Source: an uncultured Vicinamibacterales bacterium (GTDB taxonomy: Bacteria > Acidobacteriota > Vicinamibacteria > Vicinamibacterales > UBA8438). Taken from it: a stretch of 64,000 nucleotides of DNA. The first letter of the stretch is position 1. The number at the start of each line of letters is the position of its first letter. Of this stretch, positions 18,858 to 27,195 are shown in pieces. The notes below the pieces were generated by a model. The model saw only the letters and a program-made list of their open reading frames with translations. It had not been told where the DNA came from and made no database searches. The stretch spans positions 62,001 through 126,000 of the forward strand of contig OY282382.1 of assembly GCA_958295905.1 (NCBI GenBank), written 5' to 3'. The translations under genes and the position numbers were made by a program.

Positions 18858-20441
18858 GAGTCTGCGCCGCAGGAAGTTCGCGGAATCCCGGTGGCTTGCG
18901 TCGTGACGCACGGCGTCAAGGTGTCTTCCGCGGTCGACGAGCAGGTGATTTTCGACCAGCCGGCGGCGTGAACCGAAAACAGGCTGTACACCGCTCAAAA
19001 TGCCGCGATTCGCACCCGATTCTCGGTCGGTGGGGGCAGGATCCACCCCCTTTACGCCGCCATCAGCGCGTGCAGGCGCTTGGCGTTCACCGCCAGGCAC
19101 ACCAAGTCCCACTCGCCCCGCACCTGCGCCAGGCCGCGCAGGCTGAAGCGCCGGAAGCCCAGCACGTGCTTAACCCAGCCGTACGGCGCCTCCGACAACC
19201 ACTTCCGCTCCGCATACACCGCCCGCCCCGCCGGCGTCGACAGCTTCTCCACCATCCGCCCCGTCGCCGGATGCTTCTCCAGATCGCGGCCGGCGACCCC
19301 CTTGTCCTCCCGGCCCGCCGCCACGTAACCGTCAACACCCCGCGTTTCCAGGTCCGCCAAATCCCGCTCGTTGCAGTACCCCGCGTCGGCCAGCACCGTC
19401 GCCGGCTGCGTCTCGAACGTCTCCCGCACCTGGTCGAGCAACACCGGCAGCCCCCCCTGGTCGCTCGCGTTCGCCGTCACATCCGTCGCCACCAACAACT
19501 GGTGCTCGGCGTCCACCGCCGCCTGCGCGTTGTAGCACTGCTGGAAGCCCTCGTTGCCCGTCTTCATGATCCCGCTTTCCGGGTCCGTGAAGTTGCTCTG
19601 CGACTTCTCGTCAGGCTCCCCGTACGCCCGCTTGTACGGCCGGCCCCCTTTCGGATTCCGGGTCCGCCCCGGCTGCCGGCCGCGCGCAGCGTCCGCAACC
19701 CGTTGCGCCGCCTCCAAACGCGCCTGCGCCGCCCGGATCGCCGCCAAACGATCCTCACGCCGCCGCAACTCCGCCGGCAACTCGTCGCCCCGTACCGCCG
19801 GACCCAACCGCACGTCCTCGGCCACGTCGGTCTCATCCGCCGACCGCAACAGCGCGTCGACCTCGCCGGCCAGACGCCGTTCCTCCTCCTGCATCCGACC
19901 GTAGCTCATCGCCTTGCGCTTGCTCGCATTCGCGCGCACCTTCGTCCCGTCGATCGACAGCTTCCCGAACCGGGCCAGCCCCAATTCCCGCGCGAGACCG
20001 ACCACCTCGACGAACAGCCGCTTGAAATCGGCCAAGTGCCGGCGCCGAAACTCGCAAATCGTCCGGTGCTGCGGGAAGTTGCCGGCGGCCAGCACCCGGA
20101 ACGCGACATCCTCTTCCAGCTTCTTCGCGATCCTCCGCGACGAAAACACCCCCGTCGCGTAGGCGTAGAGCAGCACCTTCACCATCATCCGAGGCGAATA
20201 CGGCGCGTTGCGACGGCCGTCCCCCTCGTACGGCGCGTAGAACGCCGTCAGATCCAGACCTTCAACCAGATCGCTGATGTGGTGCGCCAAGTGACCCTCG
20301 GGCAGCCACTCCCGCACATCGGGCGGCAACAACAGCGACTGCTCGGGCACGTAGGGGCGAAACGTGGTCGACATCAAGCTCCCTCTCGTCGTCGGCTCGT
20401 CTACAATTGTCGCATCGATTTTCTGCGGCGCAGACTCCTAG
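18854..20441 (-). mobile_element. IS1182-family insertion sequence
   Basis: A 1,588-bp element bounded by inverted repeats CTAGGAGTCTGCGCCGCAG (18854) and its complement ending at 20441. The CTAG at each end is probably the duplicated or chosen 4-bp target. One transposase gene fills most of it; 18876-19051 is non-coding. Confidence 0.85.
19052..20377 (-). CDS. IS1182-family transposase
   Basis: A 441-residue transposase: SLLLPPDVREWLPEGHLAH at the N-terminus, YSPRMMVKVLLYAYATGVFSS (DUF772 region), LSIDGTKVRANAS (first Asp), a charged ~80-residue linker, VLADAGYCNE (second Asp) and RKWLSEAPYGWVKHVLGFR (Glu region). This is the standard IS1182 layout and length. It probably also mobilises the MITE-like elements that share its termini. 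Confidence 0.92.
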   Translation of the reverse strand: MMSTTFRPYVPEQSLLLPPDVREWLPEGHLAHHISDLVEGLDLTAFYAPYEGDGRRNAPYSPRMMVKVLLYAYATGVFSSRRIAKKLEEDVAFRVLAAGNFPQHRTICEFRRRHLADFKRLFVEVVGLARELGLARFGKLSIDGTKVRANASKRKAMSYGRMQEEERRLAGEVDALLRSADETDVAEDVRLGPAVRGDELPAELRRREDRLAAIRAAQARLEAAQRVADAARGRQPGRTRNPKGGRPYKRAYGEPDEKSQSNFTDPESGIMKTGNEGFQQCYNAQAAVDAEHQLLVATDVTANASDQGGLPVLLDQVRETFETQPATVLADAGYCNERDLADLETRGVDGYVAAGREDKGVAGRDLEKHPATGRMVEKLSTPAGRAVYAERKWLSEAPYGWVKHVLGFRRFSLRGLAQVRGEWDLVCLAVNAKRLHALMAA

Positions 20442-20562
20442 CGATCGTTCGGTCCCGCTTTACGTCCTACGTTCTGGTTCCATTGCCTCGGCCTCACGGC
20501 GACTGCATCTTGTTCATGTCCCCGAGGCGCCGCCGATCACCAGCGCCGCTTCGCCCCCCGGT

Positions 20563-23320
20563 TCAAGGTGCGCCGTTCCCGTCATCCGCCGGCTCGACAA
20601 CATCGAAACTGCCCTCCCAGATATTCTCGCCGTCGCCGATGAACTGGCCGGTGCGAACCGCGGCGATGGCGTACGCGAAATCAGTCAGCTCCAGCCGCGC
20701 TACGCAGACTCCGCCCTCGATGAGAAGGTGGTTCCTGACAGCAAAGTTGAGGCCGTCGAAGCCGTGCTGCTTGCGGTGGCTGGGGAGGTCGTTCATGTCA
20801 ACCGGGTCCACGTGAAGGAAGAACTCGGGTTCAACGTCCTCCGGGCTGCATGGGTCCCTGACGTAGATGAGGCTGTCTTCAACGAGATACACGTCCCAGT
20901 CGGAGCGGATGACCGGATCACCGGCATCTTCGACCATTCTTTCCACCGCTCTCAATTCGGTGGCGAGGTCGAAGCCGCCGTTCCAGATCTCGCCGTCGCC
21001 GTTGAACTGGCCGGTGCGGACCGCGGCGATGGCGTAGGCGTAATCAGGCAGCTCCCGCCGCGCTACGCAGGCTCCTTCCTCGATGAGAAGGTGGTTCCTG
21101 AAAACAAAGTTGACGCCGTCGAAGCCGTGCTGCTTGCGGTGGCTGGGGAGGTCGTTCATGTCAACCGGATCCACGTGAAGGAAGAATTCGGGTTCAACGT
21201 CCTCCGGGCTGCATGGGTTCCTGACGTAGATGAGGCTGTTCTCGATGAGATACACATCCCAATCGGAGCGGATGACCGGCGGGCTGTCTCCGACCAGTCT
21301 TGCCACGTAATCGTCTGCCGACATCGTTCCAACCCTGACCGGAGGGGAGGCGTCATGGGGCAGCACGAGCGTGTCCACGCACAGCCCCGTCTCCGTTTGC
21401 GTCCAGACTTTGGAGAACGGTTCATCCGCGCCGGTCCATGACCAAAATGCCAACTCGTCCGGCGCGCAATCTCTGGTGAACGCCTGCGCCATCCGTCCGT
21501 CCACGATCACTCCGACATTGCCCGATTGATAGTCGAAGTGCGGCTCCATCCGCTGCCAGAACCAGTCGGCGGCGTCTCTCGTTGGGGAGTAGGACCAGAG
21601 TTTGAACCGTAGTCCGCTGACATCAGACTCGGGGAATAGTGCGCCCTCAAACATGGCGTTGTCCAAGGCGAATCCACGCTTTACATCCACATCGCCTCCA
21701 GCGACGTTCGCGAATCGGGTAATTCCGTAATTTTGATAGAACGCGTCCTCGGTTACTTCCTTGCGGCCCTGCCAGTAAGGGTAGCGATTGCGGGCGCGAT
21801 AGAAATCGTAAGAGTTGACCAGACCGTCCACGTTCACCACCGGAAAACGCGAGAAATACCCGATGACACCGGCGTCCCACGACCCGACCACGCTGTCTCC
21901 GGGCAGCACACGGTCCATAACCCGAACGCCCATATGAGAAGCAACGTCATAGTTGCGGCCGGTTGACTCGCCAAGACGGTCAACAAACTGGAATGGCTCC
22001 GTGAAGTCTGCCTTTGTAAGCAGAAAGGCTGCTCCGACAACGACGATGCCCGCGCTCACAATGTTGGTTGCCCGGGGCGACCTCGGTCTGATGAAACGGC
22101 GGATGAAGTGGATGGCGACATAGCACCTTACGGGAATAATGAGAGTCATCAGCAGATACGCCGGAACGAAGTACCAAGTGTATCTCCCCCAGAAGGGATG
22201 CACGGTGAGAACGGTCTGAGCGAACTTGGCGAGGTGGCCGGCCGCCAGGCCGAACACGCACACCAGAAAGGCTAGCAGCAGCCAGTCCTTCCGGTTCTTG
22301 GAACGGCGGGCGAACCACCAGACCAGAACGACGTAGGCGCAGACCTCCAGCGCGACCAGCAGCTCGTAGTCGAAGACGCGAATCTGCAAGACGTCTCGGA
22401 AGTTCTGAACGAAGCTGTACCCGCCTTCCTGCTCCCATAACCGCTGCGACCACATCTGCTTGGTCGCGCCACTCACTGGCGTGACGCCCCCGAAGACGAG
22501 ACCGTTGTAGGCGAAGTAGACGAGCAGCCCGGCGACGGCGCCAATTATTGGAACAAATGTACGGGGAGGGGGGGTAGAAATTATGGCGGCTCGCAAGGGT
22601 GCGCCGGGCGGCCGCTCCCGCCGCGACCATTCGATGAGACCCAGCACGGCGGTGACCGCCAGGGATATGGCGATGTACTCCAAGCGCACCCAGGGCAGGC
22701 TGAAGGCGACGGCGGCGAGCGGCCAGCGCCACCGTTGCGAGTCTCGCACGTAGAGCATCACCGCCAGGAAGAACAGCGCCAGCATGAACAGCGCGGCGGC
22801 CGCTTCCAGTCCCAGGAATAGGTAGCGGTGCTGGTACAGCATCGGCAGCGCGGCGAACAGCAGAATCCACGGCAGACGCGCCAGCCGGGCGGCCGCGGTG
22901 ACGAGCGCCACGCCGCCGGCGATGAGGATGATCTCGAACGCCTTGATGCCGAACAGCGCCGCTTCCTTGTCGAATACCCAATAGAAGGGCGTGATGAGCA
23001 GCAGCCAGAGGGGATGGTAGCCGTTCGTCTGGGTAATGCCGCCATCGAACGTGGAGAACCTGCCCTCGGCCAAGTTGTAGGCTATCTGGAAGTAGTAAAA
23101 GGCGTCGTCGCGGTTTACGTCACGGATGAGATTGACGAGGTCGAAGCGGGCAAGCATGTACCAGGCGAACCCGGCCCCGTAGGCCAGGATCCCCCCGAGG
23201 AACAGGACGAACAGCGCGTTGTGCAGCCGGGAAGGCAGAGTTACCCCCCCCCCGATTCAGGCAGCGGGCGGCCAGACCGCGCCAGCGGTCAATCGGCGTG
23301 ACGGCATACGGTGTGGTCAT
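20563..23320 (-). CDS. polytopic membrane glycosyltransferase-like protein with two C-terminal modules, frameshifted at a G10 tract
   Basis: The natural start is MTTPYAVTPIDRWRG at 23320. The frame then runs into ten G (C10 at 23244-23253 on the plus strand); removing one G continues VTLPSRLHNALFVLF into the main frame, which as given opens only at 23157. About ten hydrophobic helices, an early RDDAFYYFQIAYNLAEG segment and TQTNGYHPLW suggest a GT-C/GT39-type fold working on lipid-linked sugars. The last ~240 residues are two tandem ~100-residue modules (each R-S-D-W-D-V-Y-L ... PCSPEDVEPEFFLHV ... AAVRTGQF) that also end the SGNH proteins. It is next to IS debris on both sides. State (pseudogene, phase-OFF or sequencing error) is unresolved. 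Confidence 0.7.
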
Positions 23321-24200
23321 CTTCTTGTTCCTGTCCCTGATGTGGCGCCTCCGAAACCCCCGCCGCCTCCGGCAACACCGTCTCCACCTGCTCCGTCGCC
23401 GTCACGAGGGTCTCGGCCATCGTCGCCGTATCCCCCTTGTCCGCCCCCTGGATCGTCACACCCACCACCGCACCCGTCTCCAGATCCACCGCATGCTCCA
23501 CCTTGTGGGCCAGGTGGGTGCTGCCGTCCTTCATCTTCGCGACCTTCGCGTCCGGGTCGTGGGGGTGGGTCCAATCCTTGTTCGACGTCTTCTTCTTCCG
23601 CTTCCGGTCAAAACGCGCCAACTCCTCCGCCGTCGGCGTCTCGATGCCGGAAGCAGTCGCCAAACGGGTCAGGAACGCCGTGTAATCCCCGCCCGTGTCT
23701 CGACGAACGATGCTCCGCATCGCCGCGTTCGCCTCCAGCGTCGTCGCATCGACGCCCAACGTCTTCCCCGCAACCAAGCCCGCCCCCGCCAACTGCTCCA
23801 GCACCCAAGTGAACACCGCCTGATGGGTCTCCACCGGGAACAGCCGACGCGTCCGCGAAATCGTCGAATGGTCCGGGGGCGCCGCCGGCGCCGCCAAACG
23901 CAGAAACGCCCGCATGCTCAGCGAATCCTCCGCGCGCCACGCGATGCCCCGCTCCGAGTCCAGCCCTTCGAAGTACCCGATGAGCAGCAATCGGAAGTAC
24001 CGTCCGGGAGCCAGACTCGGCCGGCCCATCACCGCGTAGAACGGCGCGCACAGGCCTTCGACGAACGCGTCGAACCCGGCCGCCTCCAGAATCCGGTTCA
24101 GTCGCTCGTAGAACGGATGCCCCGCACTCTGCGACAGATCCGCCGTCGCGACCCACATCGACTGCTGCGACCCGTCGTCGCGCACCGTGCCCATTGCCAT
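23289..24200 (-). pseudogene. DUF772-type (IS5/IS1182-like) transposase, 3' truncated
   Basis: The N-terminal domain MWVATADLSQSAGHPFYERL, GIAWRAEDSLSMRAFLRLA, DHSTISRTRRLFP, VDATTLEANAAMRSIVRRD and HLAHKVEHAVDLETGAVV are in normal order. The protein ends where the membrane-protein gene begins, well short of the ~450 residues expected, so the terminal catalytic region is lost. The 5' end of its element, TTTCACCACGGGCTG, survives at 24252-24266. Confidence 0.75.
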
Positions 24201-24266
24201 GCCCGCCAGTGTAGTACATGGGGGTCGCCCTGTCGATCCCTGGACGCCGACTTTCACCACGGGCTG

Positions 24267-24382
24267 CTAGGAGTCTGCGCCGCAGAACGATTTTAGCACG
24301 ATTAGACCCCTGTATATAGTAGTCGTAGATCTTAAACTCCACTATATGTGGGGGCTTATTTTCCTGCGGCGCAGACTCCTAG
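24267..24382. mobile_element. MITE-like element, copy A (116 bp)
   Basis: Bounded by CTAGGAGTCTGCGCCGCAG and its inverted copy ending in CTAG, the same termini as the IS1182 element. There is no coding capacity. The interior differs from copies B and C although total length is identical to B. It sits directly beside the IS4/DruA element. Confidence 0.8.
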
Positions 24383-24384
24383 CA

Positions 24385-26815
24385 CTGCCCTTGCCCCAGA
24401 TCTCTCCGGCTGAAAGATCACCCGTATTCGTCCCTCAGTTCGAAGGCGAAGACCATGGCGGCGAGCTGGGTGTAGCCGTGCCACAGGAGTTGCGCGCCGG
24501 GCGGGGCGCGGCGGCGCCCGAGCCAGCCGCCGAGGCGCCCGACCAGTTCGACGGCGTCACCGAGGCGGGTCGGGGGCGGCAGCTGGCGCGAGTGGGCGAA
24601 GACCGCGAGCACACGCAACTCGTCGTCGGAGAACAGCAGGTCGCCCGGCAGGTCGGGCACCTCGCGCCCGAGCTGGACCATCAACTGGATCCGCCACCCG
24701 ATGACCATCTTGATCGCCATGGCCCGTTCGAGCCGCTCGGCCTTGTGGTGCTGCAGCTCCTCGACCTTGCAGCCGGACTTGAGGACCCGGAAGTACTCTT
24801 CGATGCGCCAGCGCAGCGCATACCAGTGCAGGACCCGCACGGCGTCGGCCGTGCCGGTCACGGGCAGCGTGGTCAGCACGAACCACTCCAGCGGCTTGAC
24901 CCCGGGCGGCGGCTGTTCCTCGCGCGCATGGACGACGAACAGGTTGACCGGCTTGGCGCCGGAGCACGGCAGCGCCACCGGCTGGTAGCGCAGGGTCACG
25001 TCGGCGTCGCGGGCCGCACGGCGGTCCTTGCGGGCCTGTTTGCTGGCCTTCACCCGCGCGCTCAGCCGCCGCACCTCGACGGTGGCGGCGCCGCGGGCCG
25101 GCGCGTTGCGCACCTCCTCGAACAGGCGGCGGGAGACCGTCCGCCCGTCGGCGGTCTCCTCCTTGCCGAGGACCCGGTCGACCTTCGCGCGGACCAGCAG
25201 TTCGACCTGCGGGGCGTGCGTCCGGCGCTCGATGAACAGGTCCAGGAAGTCGGCCTCGCGGTCCATCGTGCACACCACGCGGGTCTCCGGCAGGCGTTCG
25301 GCCGCCGCCGCGCAGTCGCGCAGCCCCTCGACCCGGCGGAACGACTTCCGTTCCTCTCGCGGCTTCGGCTTGCCTTTCTCCCCGGGATTCCGGAACTCGG
25401 GCGCGTCGAACGCGGCCCGCAGGACGCCCAGGGCCACCCCGTCGGGATTGACGACCAGGGTCGTGTGCAACTCCAGGCCGCGGGCCACCGCGCCGGTCTG
25501 ATTCGAGCCGAGGGCCCCCAGGCCCTCCGTCCGGCTGTGCCGGGTGAAGTTCAGGCTGGTGCCGTCCTGGATGCACAACACCGTGTCGTGCCCGCACATC
25601 CGGCGCAGCGTGCGCCCGCGGTGGGGCTCGAGAATGTTCTCGACCGTCACCGCGCTTTCGGCGGGTTGGTCGATCAGCCGGTAATGGCCCTTGACCAAGG
25701 CTCTCAATCCGTTCGCGGCCCCGGTGATGGCGCGCATCGGAGACTCGGCCATCTGCTGCGCGCTCAGAACCAGGCGCGCGCTCCGGCGCGCGTCGCCCAG
25801 CCGCGCCCCGCCGAACTCGTGGCCCGCCCAGGACTCGGCGTCGAGCCCGTCGCCGACCGCGAGCGGCGGCACGTCCGGCGCCGGCGACGCGAGGCGGGCG
25901 CGCGCCCCCGGCTCCAACGCGTACATATACACGGCTTTGCGCGTTTCGGGGGCCGCGCAGGTGCGGTCCTGCCGTCCGCGCCCGCAGGTCTCACCCACCC
26001 GCATCCAGTTCGCCGCCCGCACGCTCGTGCCCGGATGTTCGGTCTCGTCGACGAACGTCTCCAGCAGCCAGGGCCGATAGCCGTGGAGGCGCTCGAAGTC
26101 GTCGCCGACCACCCGGGTGACCCGGCCCAGCACGTGGGAGGCCAAGTTGCGGCACGAGAGGCCGGGGCGCACCAGCAGCCGGCACAGTCCCAGCACCCGG
26201 TGCAGGCAGTCGCCCCGGCGCTTCTCGTCCCAGCCGATCCAGGCGTCGCGGGCCCGCAGGCGCCGCGCACTCGCGGCGAACCCGACGCCGCCCAGCCAGC
26301 CGTGCCCGGAACCCACCAGATACCGCAGTTGAGGGCCGACAAAGGGTCCGGCGCCGCGCGGGTGCTCGTCCGCCATCAGCGTATTCCACACCCGGCGGTG
26401 TTCGTCGGTCTCCACCAGCACCAGGGTCAGTTCCCGAACCTCATCGACCGTGCCGGGCACGTCCACGGCCGGCGCGACCGGGTGCGGGAGCACCCGCGGG
26501 CGGCGGCCACCGCCGCCCGCGGGGCGACCCGGCGGGAGCGAGACTTGGCCTGCCGCCTCGAGGGCGGCCAACGCCGAGGCGCAGCTCGCGCGCTGCCACC
26601 GGCCACGCCCATCGCGGAAATCGAACGCTTCACACACGCGGTCGGCGACCTGCCCGCGGCTGCCGATGCCCTGCGCCACCGCGCTCCCCAGCACATCGCG
26701 CAGGCGGGCGAGGTTGTCCCGCAGCCTCCGCATGACTTGATTCTGAATCTTCATGCCCGCCACGGTAGCGAAGTGGCCTCATGAAGTCCAGTGAAAAGTT
26801 CTGGGGCAAGGGCAG
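24385..26815 (-). mobile_element. IS4-type element encoding a DruA-domain transposase
   Basis: Inverted repeats CTGCCCTTGCCCCAGA at 24385-24400 and its complement ending at 26815 delimit a 2,431-bp element with a single gene. It lies exactly between two 116-bp MITE-like elements (2-bp spacers), an unusual composite. No target duplication is evident. Confidence 0.8.
24418..26763 (-). CDS. IS4/Tn5-like transposase fused to a DUF4338 (DruA-like) domain
   Basis: 781 residues. Residues ~110-260 match DUF4338, the domain of the Druantia protein DruA: LVLVETDEHRRVWNTLM, GPFVGPQLRYLVGS, and RVVGDDFERLHGYRPWLLET followed by FVDETEHPGTSVRAANW. Residues ~330-740 are a Tn5/IS4-type DDE transposase: CIQDGTSLNFT (first Asp), TMDREADFLDLF (second Asp), and WYALRWRIEEYFRVLKSGC (Y-R-E-K signature with the catalytic Glu). 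No frameshift or missing catalytic residue was seen. The role of the N-terminal domain in transposition is unknown. No druB-E-like genes are nearby, so a defence function is not indicated. Confidence 0.85.
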   Translation of the reverse strand: MAGMKIQNQVMRRLRDNLARLRDVLGSAVAQGIGSRGQVADRVCEAFDFRDGRGRWQRASCASALAALEAAGQVSLPPGRPAGGGGRRPRVLPHPVAPAVDVPGTVDEVRELTLVLVETDEHRRVWNTLMADEHPRGAGPFVGPQLRYLVGSGHGWLGGVGFAASARRLRARDAWIGWDEKRRGDCLHRVLGLCRLLVRPGLSCRNLASHVLGRVTRVVGDDFERLHGYRPWLLETFVDETEHPGTSVRAANWMRVGETCGRGRQDRTCAAPETRKAVYMYALEPGARARLASPAPDVPPLAVGDGLDAESWAGHEFGGARLGDARRSARLVLSAQQMAESPMRAITGAANGLRALVKGHYRLIDQPAESAVTVENILEPHRGRTLRRMCGHDTVLCIQDGTSLNFTRHSRTEGLGALGSNQTGAVARGLELHTTLVVNPDGVALGVLRAAFDAPEFRNPGEKGKPKPREERKSFRRVEGLRDCAAAAERLPETRVVCTMDREADFLDLFIERRTHAPQVELLVRAKVDRVLGKEETADGRTVSRRLFEEVRNAPARGAATVEVRRLSARVKASKQARKDRRAARDADVTLRYQPVALPCSGAKPVNLFVVHAREEQPPPGVKPLEWFVLTTLPVTGTADAVRVLHWYALRWRIEEYFRVLKSGCKVEELQHHKAERLERAMAIKMVIGWRIQLMVQLGREVPDLPGDLLFSDDELRVLAVFAHSRQLPPPTRLGDAVELVGRLGGWLGRRRAPPGAQLLWHGYTQLAAMVFAFELRDEYG

Positions 26816-26817
26816 GC

Positions 26818-26933
26818 CTAGGAGTCTGCGCCGTAGAACTGTTTGGGTCCGATCTGGCACAATATGTAGCGGTCAATCGCCTGCACTTGTGCAATATATG
26901 GTGGTCATAATTTCCTGCGGCGCAGACTCCTAG
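26818..26933. mobile_element. MITE-like element, copy B (116 bp)
   Basis: Termini CTAGGAGTCTGCGCCGTAG and CTGCGGCGCAGACTCCTAG; one mismatch from copy A and the IS1182 ends. The interior is ~90% identical to copy C at 18741-18832. Non-coding and non-autonomous; presumably mobilised by the IS1182 transposase. Confidence 0.85.
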
Positions 26934-27195
26934 CAGCCCGTGGCAAAACTCCGCGGCGTGCCAGAACGTCGCGGGCCTCAACCTCGGGCTGCTTCTGCGT
27001 CAGGCGATCGGCGCCGGCACGCCCCGCGGCCTGCGGGGCGGGGTTTGCCACCTCGGCGGGGCGTAGTAAACTGGCCGGGCACACGGTCTGTGGCGCGCGC
27101 AGGCAAGCCCACCCTGGATTTCGCGGGCGCCACCCGCAGCCCCACATGGGTGACCCGTGAACGACTTCCGGCCACGTGGAAGGCGAGTAGGGTTC
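26934..27195 (+). promoter_or_regulatory. leader of the plus-strand LRR-ligase cluster, including a conserved 42-bp element
   Basis: It begins with a solo IS end (26934-26967, similar to 7299-7332). The core at 27100-27141 is shared, inverted, with 16948-16989 upstream of the other ligase cluster. No clear sigma-70 boxes were identified. Transcription of the 27196-40819 cluster should start here. Confidence 0.4.

Noticed and set aside
24418-26763. Druantia defence system
   Set aside because: Only a DruA-like domain is present, fused to a transposase within IS ends; no DruB-E or DruM-like genes are nearby.
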